Assembly: GCF_026342015.1 (NCBI RefSeq) | Contig: NZ_JAPENL010000002.1 | Coordinates: 935,001-999,000 of the forward strand | Source: Micromonospora lupini | Lineage (GTDB): Bacteria > Actinomycetota > Actinomycetes > Mycobacteriales > Micromonosporaceae | Length of the DNA: 64,000 bases | Direction of reading: 5' to 3' | Shown here: in pieces, positions 26,932-35,104 of the stretch | Layout: every line of letters starts with the position of its first letter | Position numbering within the stretch: the stretch's first letter is position 1 | Notes under the pieces: generated by a model | Told to the model about the DNA's origin: nothing | The model's database searches: none | Seen by the model: the letters and a program-made list of their open reading frames with translations, nothing else | Translations under genes and position numbers: made by a program

Positions 26932-28188
26932 TCAGGTGGCGGCCAGGATCACCGCCTCGGAGGTCAGGTAGTAGCGCTGGTCATCGCCGCTCGGGTCGAC
27001 CGGCTCACGCAGCCGTTCCACAGCGACGTAGCCGTCCTCGGCGGAGACCGCTCCGGGCACCCAGCCCGTGCCGTCCGAGCCGACGTTGAGCGTGTAGCGG
27101 GAGAGCAGCGCACCGGTCACCGGGTCGAGCGTCACCAGTTCGTTGGCCTCGGTCAGCAGATGCACCCGGCCGGGCTGCGCCGCGAGCACCCGCGCCGGTC
27201 CCAGGCCCGGGAAACGCCACAGCTCGGCGCCCGTTCGCGCCGAGCGGGCCACCGCCACCCCGTCAACGACGGCGACGGCCTGGTCACCGGCCACGGTTGC
27301 CCCGGCCGGGTCCAGCGCGGGCGCGGCCAGCGGCGCACCACTGCCCAGCAGCCAGCCGCGGCCACCGGCGTCCCCGGGGCCGGCCGTCCGCAGGGCCAGG
27401 CAGCCCGACCGGTCGGTACGACAACCGAGCGGGGTGACCACCAGCCGATCCGCGTCGCCCGGCGGCCGCCAACGCTCACCCACCACACCCGTCGCGGCGT
27501 CCCGGAACTCGATCGTGGCCGGCCCGGCGCAGGTGTCCAGGCCCATCAACTGCCCGGTCGCAGTGGTGCCGAGGTCGCTGCGGCAGCCGCCGGGCAGGTC
27601 GGCCCGCCACAGCTCCCGGCCACCGGCCACGTCCACCCCGCGAGCCTCCGTGTCCCCGGTGACCGTCAGCACCGTCCGGCCGTCCGCGAGATCGGCGAGG
27701 AGGAGCCCGCGCGGGTCCCAGACCGTGGCTGCCCCGGTCCGCCGGACCACAGCCGTGCTCCGGGCCGGGACCGGTCCGTCGGCCCGCCACCGCACCCGCC
27801 CGGTGGACGCGTCGAGCGCGACGAGCCGGCCGTCGGACCAGCGACTGATCACGGTGCTGCCGCTCGCCACCACCCCGGTCAACTCCGCCGGCCAGCGCCG
27901 GTACGACCAGTAGGGCGTGGCCCGGTGCCGCCCGTCGACCGGCCGGTCGGCGTAGACCTGGCGGTGTGCGGCGTACACCCGCAGCCTGCCGTCCACGATC
28001 AACGGGGCGACCGGCAGCCGACCGACCACACCGGCGGCGGGTCGGGGCGCGTCCGGATGATCACCGCGCGCCGGCGTGCTCACCTCGGCCGGCGCGAGCA
28101 CCCGGTGGACGATGACCGCGACGGCCGCCACGGCGAGCAGCACCGCCGCCGCCAGCACCAATCGTCCTCGGCCCCTCGGGAACCCCAT
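26932..28188 (-). CDS. membrane-anchored PQQ-like beta-propeller protein
   Basis: Protein of 418 residues with an N-terminal membrane anchor (LVLAAAVLLAVAAVAVIVHRV) and an exterior propeller. Blade motifs include LDASTGRVRWRADG, DAATGVVGERWRPPG and LDPVTGALLSRYTL. Cysteine pairs (GGCRSDLG, DTCAGPA, LGCRTDRSGC) may form disulfides. The fold matches the protein encoded at 18362 but with different spacing. It lies upstream of the LPxTG gene on the same strand, so it may belong with the surface-protein group. No catalytic motif is evident. Confidence 0.82.
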   Translation of the reverse strand: MGFPRGRGRLVLAAAVLLAVAAVAVIVHRVLAPAEVSTPARGDHPDAPRPAAGVVGRLPVAPLIVDGRLRVYAAHRQVYADRPVDGRHRATPYWSYRRWPAELTGVVASGSTVISRWSDGRLVALDASTGRVRWRADGPVPARSTAVVRRTGAATVWDPRGLLLADLADGRTVLTVTGDTEARGVDVAGGRELWRADLPGGCRSDLGTTATGQLMGLDTCAGPATIEFRDAATGVVGERWRPPGDADRLVVTPLGCRTDRSGCLALRTAGPGDAGGRGWLLGSGAPLAAPALDPAGATVAGDQAVAVVDGVAVARSARTGAELWRFPGLGPARVLAAQPGRVHLLTEANELVTLDPVTGALLSRYTLNVGSDGTGWVPGAVSAEDGYVAVERLREPVDPSGDDQRYYLTSEAVILAAT

Positions 28189-28273
28189 GCCGCACCTCCG
28201 CCCGGCACCCTACCCAGCGCAACCGACCGGATCCCCGCCAGGTCGTACGGGTCGTGGTGCGCAGGTGAGCGGG

Positions 28274-28756
28274 TCAGGCCGCCTCGACCGAGCCGAGGGT
28301 GCCGGCCGCGACGGCCAGGTCGGCGAGGTCGCGCCGGAGCGCCACCTCGACCGCCCGGGCGGCGAGGCCACCGAGCAGCAACGCCACCACCCGGCCGTAC
28401 GGATCGGTGGGCACTGCCTCCTGGGTGACTGTGACCGCCGTGCGGGCCCGGCGGCGACGCCGGACCGGGCGCAGGCTCCAGGTGATCCGGTAGTCCGCAC
28501 CGGCGCCGGAGGAACACAGCACCAGCCGCTGCGGCGCGAGCGCCTCCACCACCAGGAACTCCTCGGTGAGGGTGCCACCGCCCGGCTGGGCGCGCTCCTC
28601 ACGCCAGGCGGTGCCCGGCCCGAACGGGCCCGGGGTCAGCACCTCGACCGGGCCGGCCGCGGTCAACCGGGTGACCCGGCCGGGCAGATCGGTCAGCAGA
28701 CACCAGACATCGACAGCGCGCGCCTCGATGAAACCGGTAACCGCCACCGTCGACAT
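28274..28756 (-). CDS. SRPBCC-family protein
   Basis: Protein of 160 residues from ATG 28756. It has the helix-grip fold pattern: an opening strand MSTVAVTGFIEA, then DVWCLLTDLPG, strands rich in hydrophobic/Thr residues (EEFLVVEALAPQRLVL), and a long C-terminal helix with LLGGLAARAVEVALRRDLADL. Members bind hydrophobic ligands and include polyketide cyclases and START-like proteins. A specific ligand cannot be assigned, and no polyketide gene is adjacent. It stands alone between the propeller gene and the DUF397 gene. Confidence 0.8.
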   Translation of the reverse strand: MSTVAVTGFIEARAVDVWCLLTDLPGRVTRLTAAGPVEVLTPGPFGPGTAWREERAQPGGGTLTEEFLVVEALAPQRLVLCSSGAGADYRITWSLRPVRRRRRARTAVTVTQEAVPTDPYGRVVALLLGGLAARAVEVALRRDLADLAVAAGTLGSVEAA

Positions 28757-28896
28757 GCCACCCTCCCGTGTCGTCGACGGTACGCGCGGTGAGGGCAGGA
28801 CGAGGCCCCCGGGCGGAATTTCCACCACCCGGAGGCCCCGTCGTCCCTTTCGGCGGTCGCCCGGCACCGATCGTCGACAGGTGCCCGGCGTGCCGG

Positions 28897-29106
28897 TCAG
28901 CGGTCGAAGCGACCGCCCCGGATCGCGCCGATGAACGCCGTCCACCCCGGCGGGCTGACGGCCAGCGTGGGGCCGGTCTGGTCCTTGGAGTCGCGGAGAG
29001 CGACCAGACCGAGGACGTCGACCAGGTTGTCCGCCACCTCCACGCAGAGCCCCTGGTCGTTGGAGCGGCTGCTGGTGCGCCAGAGCGCTCCGGTGAGATC
29101 GTGCAT
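28897..29106 (-). CDS. DUF397 domain protein
   Basis: Protein of 69 residues with the full DUF397 pattern: ALWRTSSRSNDQGLCVEVA, then VALRDSKDQTGPTLAVSPPGW and TAFIGAIRGG. GGAGGTAACGACT precedes ATG 29106. Such proteins are abundant in Streptomyces and Micromonospora. They usually follow a gene for an XRE-type regulator with which they form an antitoxin- or WhiJ-like pair. No such partner lies here on either side, so this copy is an orphan in the window. Confidence 0.9.
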   Translation of the reverse strand: MHDLTGALWRTSSRSNDQGLCVEVADNLVDVLGLVALRDSKDQTGPTLAVSPPGWTAFIGAIRGGRFDR

Positions 29107-29338
29107 AGTCGTTACCTCCGTGTGCGTCGGGATGCCCCACCACCTGACGACCGGGGGAGATCCGGCCGTACGGCTGGCGGAGCGACGTGGTCCGGATGAC
29201 CAACGGGGTAACCACGGTTGGTGATCGCACAGACGGTGCGAGCACGAGTCCCATCGATGAGACGGGTAGGACTCAGACGCGAGCGGAGGTGCACGTGCTC
29301 CCGGCGGGCCGGCTCAACGGGCTGGCCGGTGCGTCGGC

Positions 29339-30535
29339 TCAGCGGGCCGGGCGGATCGTTCCGGTGACCTCGCCGAGGGCGATTGTGGTGCCGTCCGGGC
29401 CGGGCGCGGTGGCGGTGAGGGTGACGGTGTCGCCGTCGGCGAGGAAGGTACGGCTCTCGGTGCCCACCTTCGCGGGCTCGGCCCCGCCCCATGTCAGCTC
29501 CAGGAACGAGCCCACCTGGGACCGGTCCGGGCCGGAGACGGTGCCCGAGGCGTACAGGTCGCCGGTGCGCAGGGACGCGCCGTTGACGGTGAGGTGCGCC
29601 AACTGCTGGGCCGGGGTCCAGTACATGCCGGCGAACGGCGGCTCGCTTACCCGTTCGCCGTTCCACTCGACGGCCAGCCGCAGGTCGAGCCCCAGGTGCG
29701 GCACGTCGCGCAGGTAGTCGACGACCGGCGGGTCCTGTTCCGGAGCCGGCACGAAGGCGTCGGCCAGCGCGTCCAACGGGGTCACCCACGCCGAGACCGA
29801 GGTGGCGAAGGACTTGCCGAGGAACGGGCCGAGCGGCTGGTACTCCCACGCCTGGATGTCGCGGGCCGACCAGTCGTTGACAAGCACCACGCCGAAGACG
29901 TGGTCGGCGAAGTCGTCGACTGACACCCGGGCGCCCAGCGGGCTGGGCACACCGACCACGAAGCCGACCTCGGCCTCGATGTCGAGGCGTACCGACGGGC
30001 CGGTGACCGGACCCTCGGCGGACGCCCGCTGGCCGGTGGGCCGAGTCACCGGCGTGCCGGAGACGACGACGGTGCCGGCCCGCCCGTGGTAGCCGATCGG
30101 CAGGTGCTTCCAGTTGGGCAGCAGCGGTGGCTGACCGGGCCGGAAGATCTGCCCGACGTTCGACGCGTGGTGCTCCGAGGAGTAGAAGTCGACGTAGTCG
30201 GCCACCTCGAACGGCAGCAGCAGCTCCACGTCGGTCAGGGGCACCAGCAGCGGCTCCACCGCCGGACGGTGCGTCGCGTCGCTCAGCAGCTCGACGATCC
30301 GCTGCCGGACCGACGTCCACTGTGGGCGGCCCAGCGCCATGAAGTCGTTGAGGGTGGGTCGGCACAGCGCGCCGGCGGCGAGCACCAGCTCGGCGGTCTC
30401 CGCACCGGCCAGGTCGAACACCCACGACCCGATCCGTACGCCGATCCGTGGCCGGCCGCCGCCCGAGGAGAACACCCCGTACGGCAGGTTCGTCACCCCG
30501 TACGGCGAACCGTCAACGCCTGTCACCCAGGTCAT
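29339..30535 (-). CDS. fahA: fumarylacetoacetase
   Basis: Last enzyme of tyrosine degradation; it splits fumarylacetoacetate into fumarate and acetoacetate. The 398 residues include the N-terminal SH3-like domain (YGVTNLPYGVFSS) and the catalytic domain with DYVDFYSSEHHASNVG. The Mg-site regions are RLDIEAEVGFVVG and VNDWSARDIQAWE. PLGPFLGKSFATSVSAWV and the C-terminal TVTLTA region follow, all as in known fumarylacetoacetases. Start ATG 30535 overlaps the stop of the 289-residue gene upstream (ATGA), so they form an operon. It is divergent from hmgA across a palindromic site. Confidence 0.95.
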   Translation of the reverse strand: MTWVTGVDGSPYGVTNLPYGVFSSGGGRPRIGVRIGSWVFDLAGAETAELVLAAGALCRPTLNDFMALGRPQWTSVRQRIVELLSDATHRPAVEPLLVPLTDVELLLPFEVADYVDFYSSEHHASNVGQIFRPGQPPLLPNWKHLPIGYHGRAGTVVVSGTPVTRPTGQRASAEGPVTGPSVRLDIEAEVGFVVGVPSPLGARVSVDDFADHVFGVVLVNDWSARDIQAWEYQPLGPFLGKSFATSVSAWVTPLDALADAFVPAPEQDPPVVDYLRDVPHLGLDLRLAVEWNGERVSEPPFAGMYWTPAQQLAHLTVNGASLRTGDLYASGTVSGPDRSQVGSFLELTWGGAEPAKVGTESRTFLADGDTVTLTATAPGPDGTTIALGEVTGTIRPAR

Positions 30536-31401
30536 GCGTCGTGCCCCCCGTTCACCAGCCCCAGCCGGATCAGATCGGTAAGTGGTTCCAGGATGCTGCA
30601 CGAGCCGAAGCCGACCCAGAGCGGGCGCGGCGTGTCCAGGCGCGCGTTGGCGCGTTCGAGCAGCGGGCGCGGGTCGAGCGCGGTCAGCAGCTCGGCGACC
30701 ATCCGCACGCTGTCCCCGGCGGCGGCGGCGAGCGTCGCGGCCAGCACGTTGGCATAGCCGTGGTGGGTGAACCCGGTCTCCGGGTCGAGGTGGCGCACGG
30801 CCTGGTGCAGCCCGGCGGTGAGTTTGAACGGCAGGGCCCGGTCCCGGCAGGCGCAGATCACGGCGGCCAGTTCGGCCGGGGTGGGGAACAGCTCGGCGGC
30901 CAGCCCACCGGTGCGGAACTTGGCGGCGATCGGCACGCCGTCGGCGCGGGCGGCGACGAGCGCGTCCAGCGCACCCAGCAGCCCGAAGGTAAGCGGCAGC
31001 TCGGCGTACACGGTCTCGACGCCCGGCATGGCGTCGGTCAGCCGCAACAGCTCGGCGATGCCCGGCAGCGGGTCCTCGCCGCGTTTGGCGACCGCCACCT
31101 CGACCTGTCGTGCGGTCACGCCGTCCGGGGCGAGGAACGACAGCGCGAGGGGCAGACGACCGATCCCGGTGTCGCCGATCAGCCCGACCACCAGACCCTC
31201 GGCCGGGTCGACGAGACCGCTCAGCTCGCCTGCCGCGACCGTCGAGGCGGGGACGAGCAACGGGCCGACCAGGTCGGCGTACCAGGAGGCGCGGTGCCGA
31301 CGGTGGGCGACCAGGGCGTCGTGCAGCGCGGCGCTGCCCGGTGGGAAGACGGCGGCGTCGTCCACCAGGCCGTGGAGGAGCGCGGGCACCTGCGTTGACA
31401 C
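30532..31401 (-). CDS. unassigned protein co-operonic with fahA
   Basis: Protein of 289 residues from GTG 31401. I do not recognise a named family. It is soluble, with alternating helices and strands: LVVGLIGDTGIGRLPLAL, VETVYAELPLTFG, VPIAAKFRTGGLAAELFP, ALPFKLTAGLHQAVRHL and a final GDSVRMVAELLTALD. This order resembles a TIM-barrel enzyme, with KFRTGG and FKLTAG loops as possible active-site strands. The stop overlaps fahA (ATGA), so synthesis is coupled to the pathway. The maleylacetoacetate isomerase step is otherwise missing from the window, so it is a candidate for that or an accessory role. This is inference from context only. Confidence 0.85.
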   Translation of the reverse strand: MSTQVPALLHGLVDDAAVFPPGSAALHDALVAHRRHRASWYADLVGPLLVPASTVAAGELSGLVDPAEGLVVGLIGDTGIGRLPLALSFLAPDGVTARQVEVAVAKRGEDPLPGIAELLRLTDAMPGVETVYAELPLTFGLLGALDALVAARADGVPIAAKFRTGGLAAELFPTPAELAAVICACRDRALPFKLTAGLHQAVRHLDPETGFTHHGYANVLAATLAAAAGDSVRMVAELLTALDPRPLLERANARLDTPRPLWVGFGSCSILEPLTDLIRLGLVNGGHDA

Positions 31402-31441
31402 GGAACAAGAATGTACGGGACGCTACGAGGAACGGACAACA

Positions 31442-31460
31442 GCGTCCGATTATCGGACGC
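31442..31460. promoter_or_regulatory. palindromic operator between hmgA and the fahA operon
   Basis: GCGTCCGAT (31442-31450) and ATCGGACGC (31452-31460) form a perfect 9-bp inverted repeat with a 1-bp centre. It lies 35 bp before hmgA and 40 bp before the GTG of the fahA-operon gene. It is well placed to control both directions. Confidence 0.75.
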
Positions 31461-31495
31461 CTCTGACCGGTGAACGGGATATATCGGGAGGCGAA

Positions 31496-32662
31496 ATGCC
31501 GTACTACCGCAGCGTCGGCGAGGTGCCGCGCAAGCGCCACACCCAGTTCCGCCAGCCCGACGGCAGCCTCTACGCCGAGGAGCTGATGGGTCAGGAGGGC
31601 TTCTCCTCCGACTCGTCCCTGCTCTACCACAGGCACGCCCCCACGGCGATCCTGGCCGCCGACGAGTTCGCCCCGCCCGCGTTCACCCGAGCGCCGAACC
31701 TGCCGCTCAAGCCCCGCCACCTGCGCACACACAAGCTCGACGCGGGCGGCGCCGACCCGATCCTCGGCCGGCAGTACCTGCTCGCCAACGACGACGTCCG
31801 CATCGGGTACGTGCTGGCCGACAGGCCCTCCCCGCTGTTCCGCGACGCCACCGGCGACCACTGCCTCTACGTCGAGGCGGGCACCCTGCGGGTCGAGTCG
31901 CCGTTCGGGGCGCTGGACGCGGTCGCCGGCGACTACGTCGTCATCCCCACCTCGACCATCCACCGGCTGGTACCCACCGGTGACCAGCCCGTCCGGCTGC
32001 TCACCGTCGAGGCGGCCGGGCACATCGGCCCGCCCAAGCGCTACCTCTCCGTCCGCGGCCAGTTCCTGGAGCACTCGCCCTACTGCGAGCGCGACGTCCG
32101 CGGCCCGGACTCGCCCCTGCTCGTCGACGGCGAGGAGGTCGAGGTGCTGGTCCGCCACCGCCGTGGCTGGACCCGCTACGTGTACGCCAACCACCCGTTC
32201 GACGTGGTCGGCTGGGACGGTCACCTCTACCCGTGGGCGTTCTCCATCCACGACTTCGAACCGATCACCGGCCGCATCCACCAGCCCCCGCCCGTGCACC
32301 AGACCTTCCAGGGCCCCAACTTCGTGATCTGCTCGTTCGTGCCCCGCAAGGTCGACTACCACCCGCAGTCGATCCCGGTCCCGTACAACCACCACAACGT
32401 CGACTCCGACGAGATGCTCTTCTACACCGGCGGCAACTACGAAGCCCGACGCGGCTCCGGCATCGAGCAGGGTTCGATCTCGCTGCACCCGTCCGGCTTC
32501 ACCCACGGCCCCCAGCCGGGCGCCGCCGAACGCTCCATCGGCGCGGACTACTTCGACGAGTTGGCTGTCATGGTGGACACCTTCCGGCCCCTCGACCTGT
32601 GCGACGCGGCGCGCGCGTGCGAGGACGAGGGGTACGCCTGGACGTGGGCGCGTGCTGTTTAG
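31496..32662 (+). CDS. hmgA: homogentisate 1,2-dioxygenase
   Basis: Fe(II) ring-cleaving dioxygenase that converts homogentisate to maleylacetoacetate. The 388 residues form the double cupin of the family: EAGTLRVESPFGALDA in the N-terminal barrel, then HPFDVVGWDGHLYPW. The iron-ligand regions are HHNVDSDEMLFYTGGNY and SLHPSGFTHGPQPG. GGGAGGCGA precedes ATG 31496. It is slightly shorter than proteobacterial enzymes, as usual for actinobacterial members. A long hairpin follows the stop. It is divergent from the fahA operon, and both feed the homogentisate pathway begun by HppD. Confidence 0.96.
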   Translation: MPYYRSVGEVPRKRHTQFRQPDGSLYAEELMGQEGFSSDSSLLYHRHAPTAILAADEFAPPAFTRAPNLPLKPRHLRTHKLDAGGADPILGRQYLLANDDVRIGYVLADRPSPLFRDATGDHCLYVEAGTLRVESPFGALDAVAGDYVVIPTSTIHRLVPTGDQPVRLLTVEAAGHIGPPKRYLSVRGQFLEHSPYCERDVRGPDSPLLVDGEEVEVLVRHRRGWTRYVYANHPFDVVGWDGHLYPWAFSIHDFEPITGRIHQPPPVHQTFQGPNFVICSFVPRKVDYHPQSIPVPYNHHNVDSDEMLFYTGGNYEARRGSGIEQGSISLHPSGFTHGPQPGAAERSIGADYFDELAVMVDTFRPLDLCDAARACEDEGYAWTWARAV

Positions 32663-32671
32663 TCGCTCTTT

Positions 32672-32747
32672 GGGTTTTCGCCGGAGCCCGACCCGCTCCG
32701 GGCGGTCAGGCTTGATCCCTCCGCGGGTCGGGCTCCGGCGAAAACCC
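32672..32747. repeat. 25-bp-stem palindromic element, also terminator of hmgA
   Basis: Bases 32672-32696 pair perfectly with 32723-32747 around a 26-nt loop. On the minus strand, 32695-32720 reads AGGGATCAAGCC then TGACCGCCCGGAGC. The same 26-nt core recurs exactly on the plus strand at 63566-63591. It lies 10 bp after the hmgA stop and can terminate transcription, but a perfect 25-bp arm plus a shared core also suggests a mobile or excisable repeat. Confidence 0.8.
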
Positions 32748-32814
32748 TGACCTGGGCGAGCTGACAGACGCTTGTTGAGCTGTTGTGGTGTTGCCGTGGG
32801 TTGGGTTGCCTGGG

Positions 32815-33843
32815 TTAGCGGAAGGTTGTTCTGGTGAAGATGGCGAACTCGGCTATCGCGGTCGCGACGATCGCCAGCACCAGCGGCCACGGCGAGCCGA
32901 CCACCGCGTACACGAGCAGCAGCGCCGGCGCGACTGCCACCGCGTAGATCGCCACGGCCATCGTGCGGTCCGAGTGCAGCATGGCGGGCAGGACGGTCCG
33001 GGTGAGCCCCGGCAGGCGAGCCGCGAGCTGCCAGACCACCACGGCGCCGGTGAGGGCCGCGAGCACCGCCAGGACACGGGAGAACCCGTCGCTCGTCGAG
33101 GCCGCGAACGCCACCACCACCGCGGCGACAAGTGACCAGCCCGCGCCGTAGAGCACCAGGCGATGCAGGCCGTGCGCGAGGGTTCGCGGGGAGTCGATCC
33201 GGCTCGGGCCGAGCGTCACCGCCTCCGCCACCTGCTCCAACGCCTCCGACCAGCGGCGCTGCTCCAGGCGCAGGACGCCGACGTCGTGCCCGACGTCGGT
33301 GAGGCGCGGATCGAGTCGCAGCGCCTCCCGGTAGGCCCGCTCGGCCAGGTCGAACAGCTCCAGCCGCGCCGCGACCAGGCTGAGCACCAGGTGCGCCTGC
33401 GGCTCCTGCGGGGCCAGCTCGACCCCACGCCAGGCCGCGTTCAGCGCCGGCTGCCCGTTGCGCGAGTCGGCCAGGATCGCCGCCGCGCTGCGCTGGGCGT
33501 ACGCGTCGGTGGGCCCGAGCGCCAGGAGCCGGTCGGCGGTGGTCGCCGCGTCGGCGTAGCGCCCCAGGTCGACAAGTGCCATGGCCCGGACGACGAGCGC
33601 CGGCAGGGCCTCCGGCGCGGCGGTCACTGCCGCGTCGGCGGCGGCGAGCGCGTCGACCGGCCGGTCGGCGGCGAGCTGCACCCGGGCCAGCATGGTGAGG
33701 GCCTGCGAATCCGCGGGCTTCAGCGCGAGCCCCTCGGTCAGCTCGCCGGCCGCCTCGTCGTGACGGCCAAGCTCGGCGAGGAGCTGGGCGCGTTCGAGGT
33801 AGCCGTCGCCGGCGAACCGGTCGGGGGCGGATTCGGTGGACAT
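32815..33843 (-). CDS. tetratricopeptide-repeat membrane protein
   Basis: Protein of 342 residues. About six TPR helical pairs span residues 10-215: RAQLLAELGRHDEAAGELTE, then ALVDLGRYADAATTADRLL and LFDLAERAYREALRLDPRL. Four hydrophobic helices (LVAAVVVAFAA, VLAVLAALTGAVVVW, AIYAVAVAPALLLVYAVV, LVLAIVATAIAEFAIF) form a C-terminal membrane part. The TPR domain therefore faces the cytoplasm and could dock a partner. ATG 33843 gives a normal N-terminus; an upstream extension is Arg-rich and unlikely. It ends the carD-ispD-ispF group and precedes the hmgA region. Confidence 0.88.
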   Translation of the reverse strand: MSTESAPDRFAGDGYLERAQLLAELGRHDEAAGELTEGLALKPADSQALTMLARVQLAADRPVDALAAADAAVTAAPEALPALVVRAMALVDLGRYADAATTADRLLALGPTDAYAQRSAAAILADSRNGQPALNAAWRGVELAPQEPQAHLVLSLVAARLELFDLAERAYREALRLDPRLTDVGHDVGVLRLEQRRWSEALEQVAEAVTLGPSRIDSPRTLAHGLHRLVLYGAGWSLVAAVVVAFAASTSDGFSRVLAVLAALTGAVVVWQLAARLPGLTRTVLPAMLHSDRTMAVAIYAVAVAPALLLVYAVVGSPWPLVLAIVATAIAEFAIFTRTTFR

Positions 33844-33853
33844 CGCGGCGAGC

Positions 33854-34336
33854 CTAGGCGGCCGGCGCGGCGTAGACCAGGGCGACCGCGATGCCCGCCA
33901 GACCTTCCTCACGGCCGGTGAAACCGAGCCCGTCGGTGGTCGCGGCGGAGACGGTGACCGGGGCGCCCACGGCGTCGGAGAGCACCTGCTGAGCCTCGGC
34001 CCGACGGCGGCCGATCTTGGGACGGTTGCCGACGATCTGCACGGAGACGTTGCCGATCTCCAGGCCGGCTGCCCGCACCCGGCGGGCAGTCTCGGTCAGC
34101 AGCGCCACTCCGGACGCCCCATCCCACTCCGGCTGGTCCACCCCGAAGGCGGCGCCGAGATCACCGAGGCCGGCGGCGGAGAGCAGCGCGTTGCAGGCGG
34201 CATGGGCGGCGACGTCGGCGTCCGAGTGCCCGGCGAGACCGTCCTGGTCGGGCCAGAGCAGGCCGGCCACCCAGCAGGGCCGGCCCGGCTCGAACGCGTG
34301 CACGTCGGTGCCGATGGCCACCCGAGGAACGATCAT
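33854..34336 (-). CDS. ispF: 2-C-methyl-D-erythritol 2,4-cyclodiphosphate synthase
   Basis: Fifth step of the MEP isoprenoid pathway, releasing CMP. The 160 residues are full length for the trimer-forming family. Metal ligands are seen as Asp11 and His13 in IGTDVHAF and His45 in HSDADVAAH. NVSVQIVGNRPKIGRR and the C-terminal SAATTDGLGFTGREEG are characteristic. It lies 16 bp downstream of ispD, the usual order in actinobacteria. The MEP product supplies the prenyl diphosphate for menaquinone and possibly for the UbiA enzyme encoded at 40442. Confidence 0.96.
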   Translation of the reverse strand: MIVPRVAIGTDVHAFEPGRPCWVAGLLWPDQDGLAGHSDADVAAHAACNALLSAAGLGDLGAAFGVDQPEWDGASGVALLTETARRVRAAGLEIGNVSVQIVGNRPKIGRRRAEAQQVLSDAVGAPVTVSAATTDGLGFTGREEGLAGIAVALVYAAPAA

Positions 34337-34352
34337 GAGCAGAGGTTACGCG

Positions 34353-35048
34353 TCAGCCGTCGGCGGCGAGCAGGTGCTCCGCCAGTGCCAGGTCGAACGG
34401 ACGGGTGATCTTCAGGGCGTACTCCGAGCCGGGCACACAGCTCACGGCGATGCCCTGCTTCTCGACCAGGCCGGCGTCGTCGGTGAGCGGGTCGCCGGCC
34501 GCGGCGTGCGCGGCGGTCAGGACGGACCGGCGGAAGCCCTGCGGAGTCTGCACCGCCCGGAGGGCGGCACGGTCGACGGTGCCGAGCACCACCTCGTCGG
34601 CGTCGACCTCCTTGATCGTGTCGACGACCGGCAGGACGGGAATCACCGCGGCCCGGCCGCCCCGGATCGCGGCGGCGACCGACTCGACAAGATCGGGCGG
34701 GGTCAACGCGCGGGCGGCGTCGTGCACCAGGATGATCGTCGGGCCGGCCGGCACCGCTGCCAGCGCGGCGGCGACCGAAGCCTGCCGCTCGGCCCCACCG
34801 GGCACCACGATCACCGGCGCCACAGGCGCCAGCAGCTCACGGACGCCCGTCACCTCGCCCGCGGGCGCGGCCACGACGATGGTGCGCACCGACGCGGCGG
34901 CGGCGAGCCGGCGCACGGCGTGCACCAGCAGCGGCTCGCCCGCGAGCAGGCGCAGCGCCTTGGGTCGGCCGGGACCGAGCCGTACGCCGGCACCCGCCGC
35001 AGGCACAAGGACCGCGACGTCACCGCGCGGATTGAGCTGCGCGGTCAC
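34353..35048 (-). CDS. ispD: 2-C-methyl-D-erythritol 4-phosphate cytidylyltransferase
   Basis: Third step of the MEP pathway: makes CDP-methylerythritol. The 231 residues include the nucleotide-binding loop VLVPAAGAGVRLGPGRPKAL, with the family's conserved Arg and Lys. The base-binding region is GGAERQASVAAAL, IILVHDAARAL carries the catalytic Asp, and the signature PQGFRR and the C-terminal ALKITRPFDLALAE complete the fold. It starts at GTG 35048, 56 bp after carD, on the same strand. In Mycobacterium the same carD-ispD-ispF order holds. Confidence 0.96.
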   Translation of the reverse strand: MTAQLNPRGDVAVLVPAAGAGVRLGPGRPKALRLLAGEPLLVHAVRRLAAAASVRTIVVAAPAGEVTGVRELLAPVAPVIVVPGGAERQASVAAALAAVPAGPTIILVHDAARALTPPDLVESVAAAIRGGRAAVIPVLPVVDTIKEVDADEVVLGTVDRAALRAVQTPQGFRRSVLTAAHAAAGDPLTDDAGLVEKQGIAVSCVPGSEYALKITRPFDLALAEHLLAADG

Positions 35049-35104
35049 GTCGCGGTCCTCGGTGGTTTCTTCGCTACGAAGTGGGTACGACGATGCTGTA
35101 CGGA

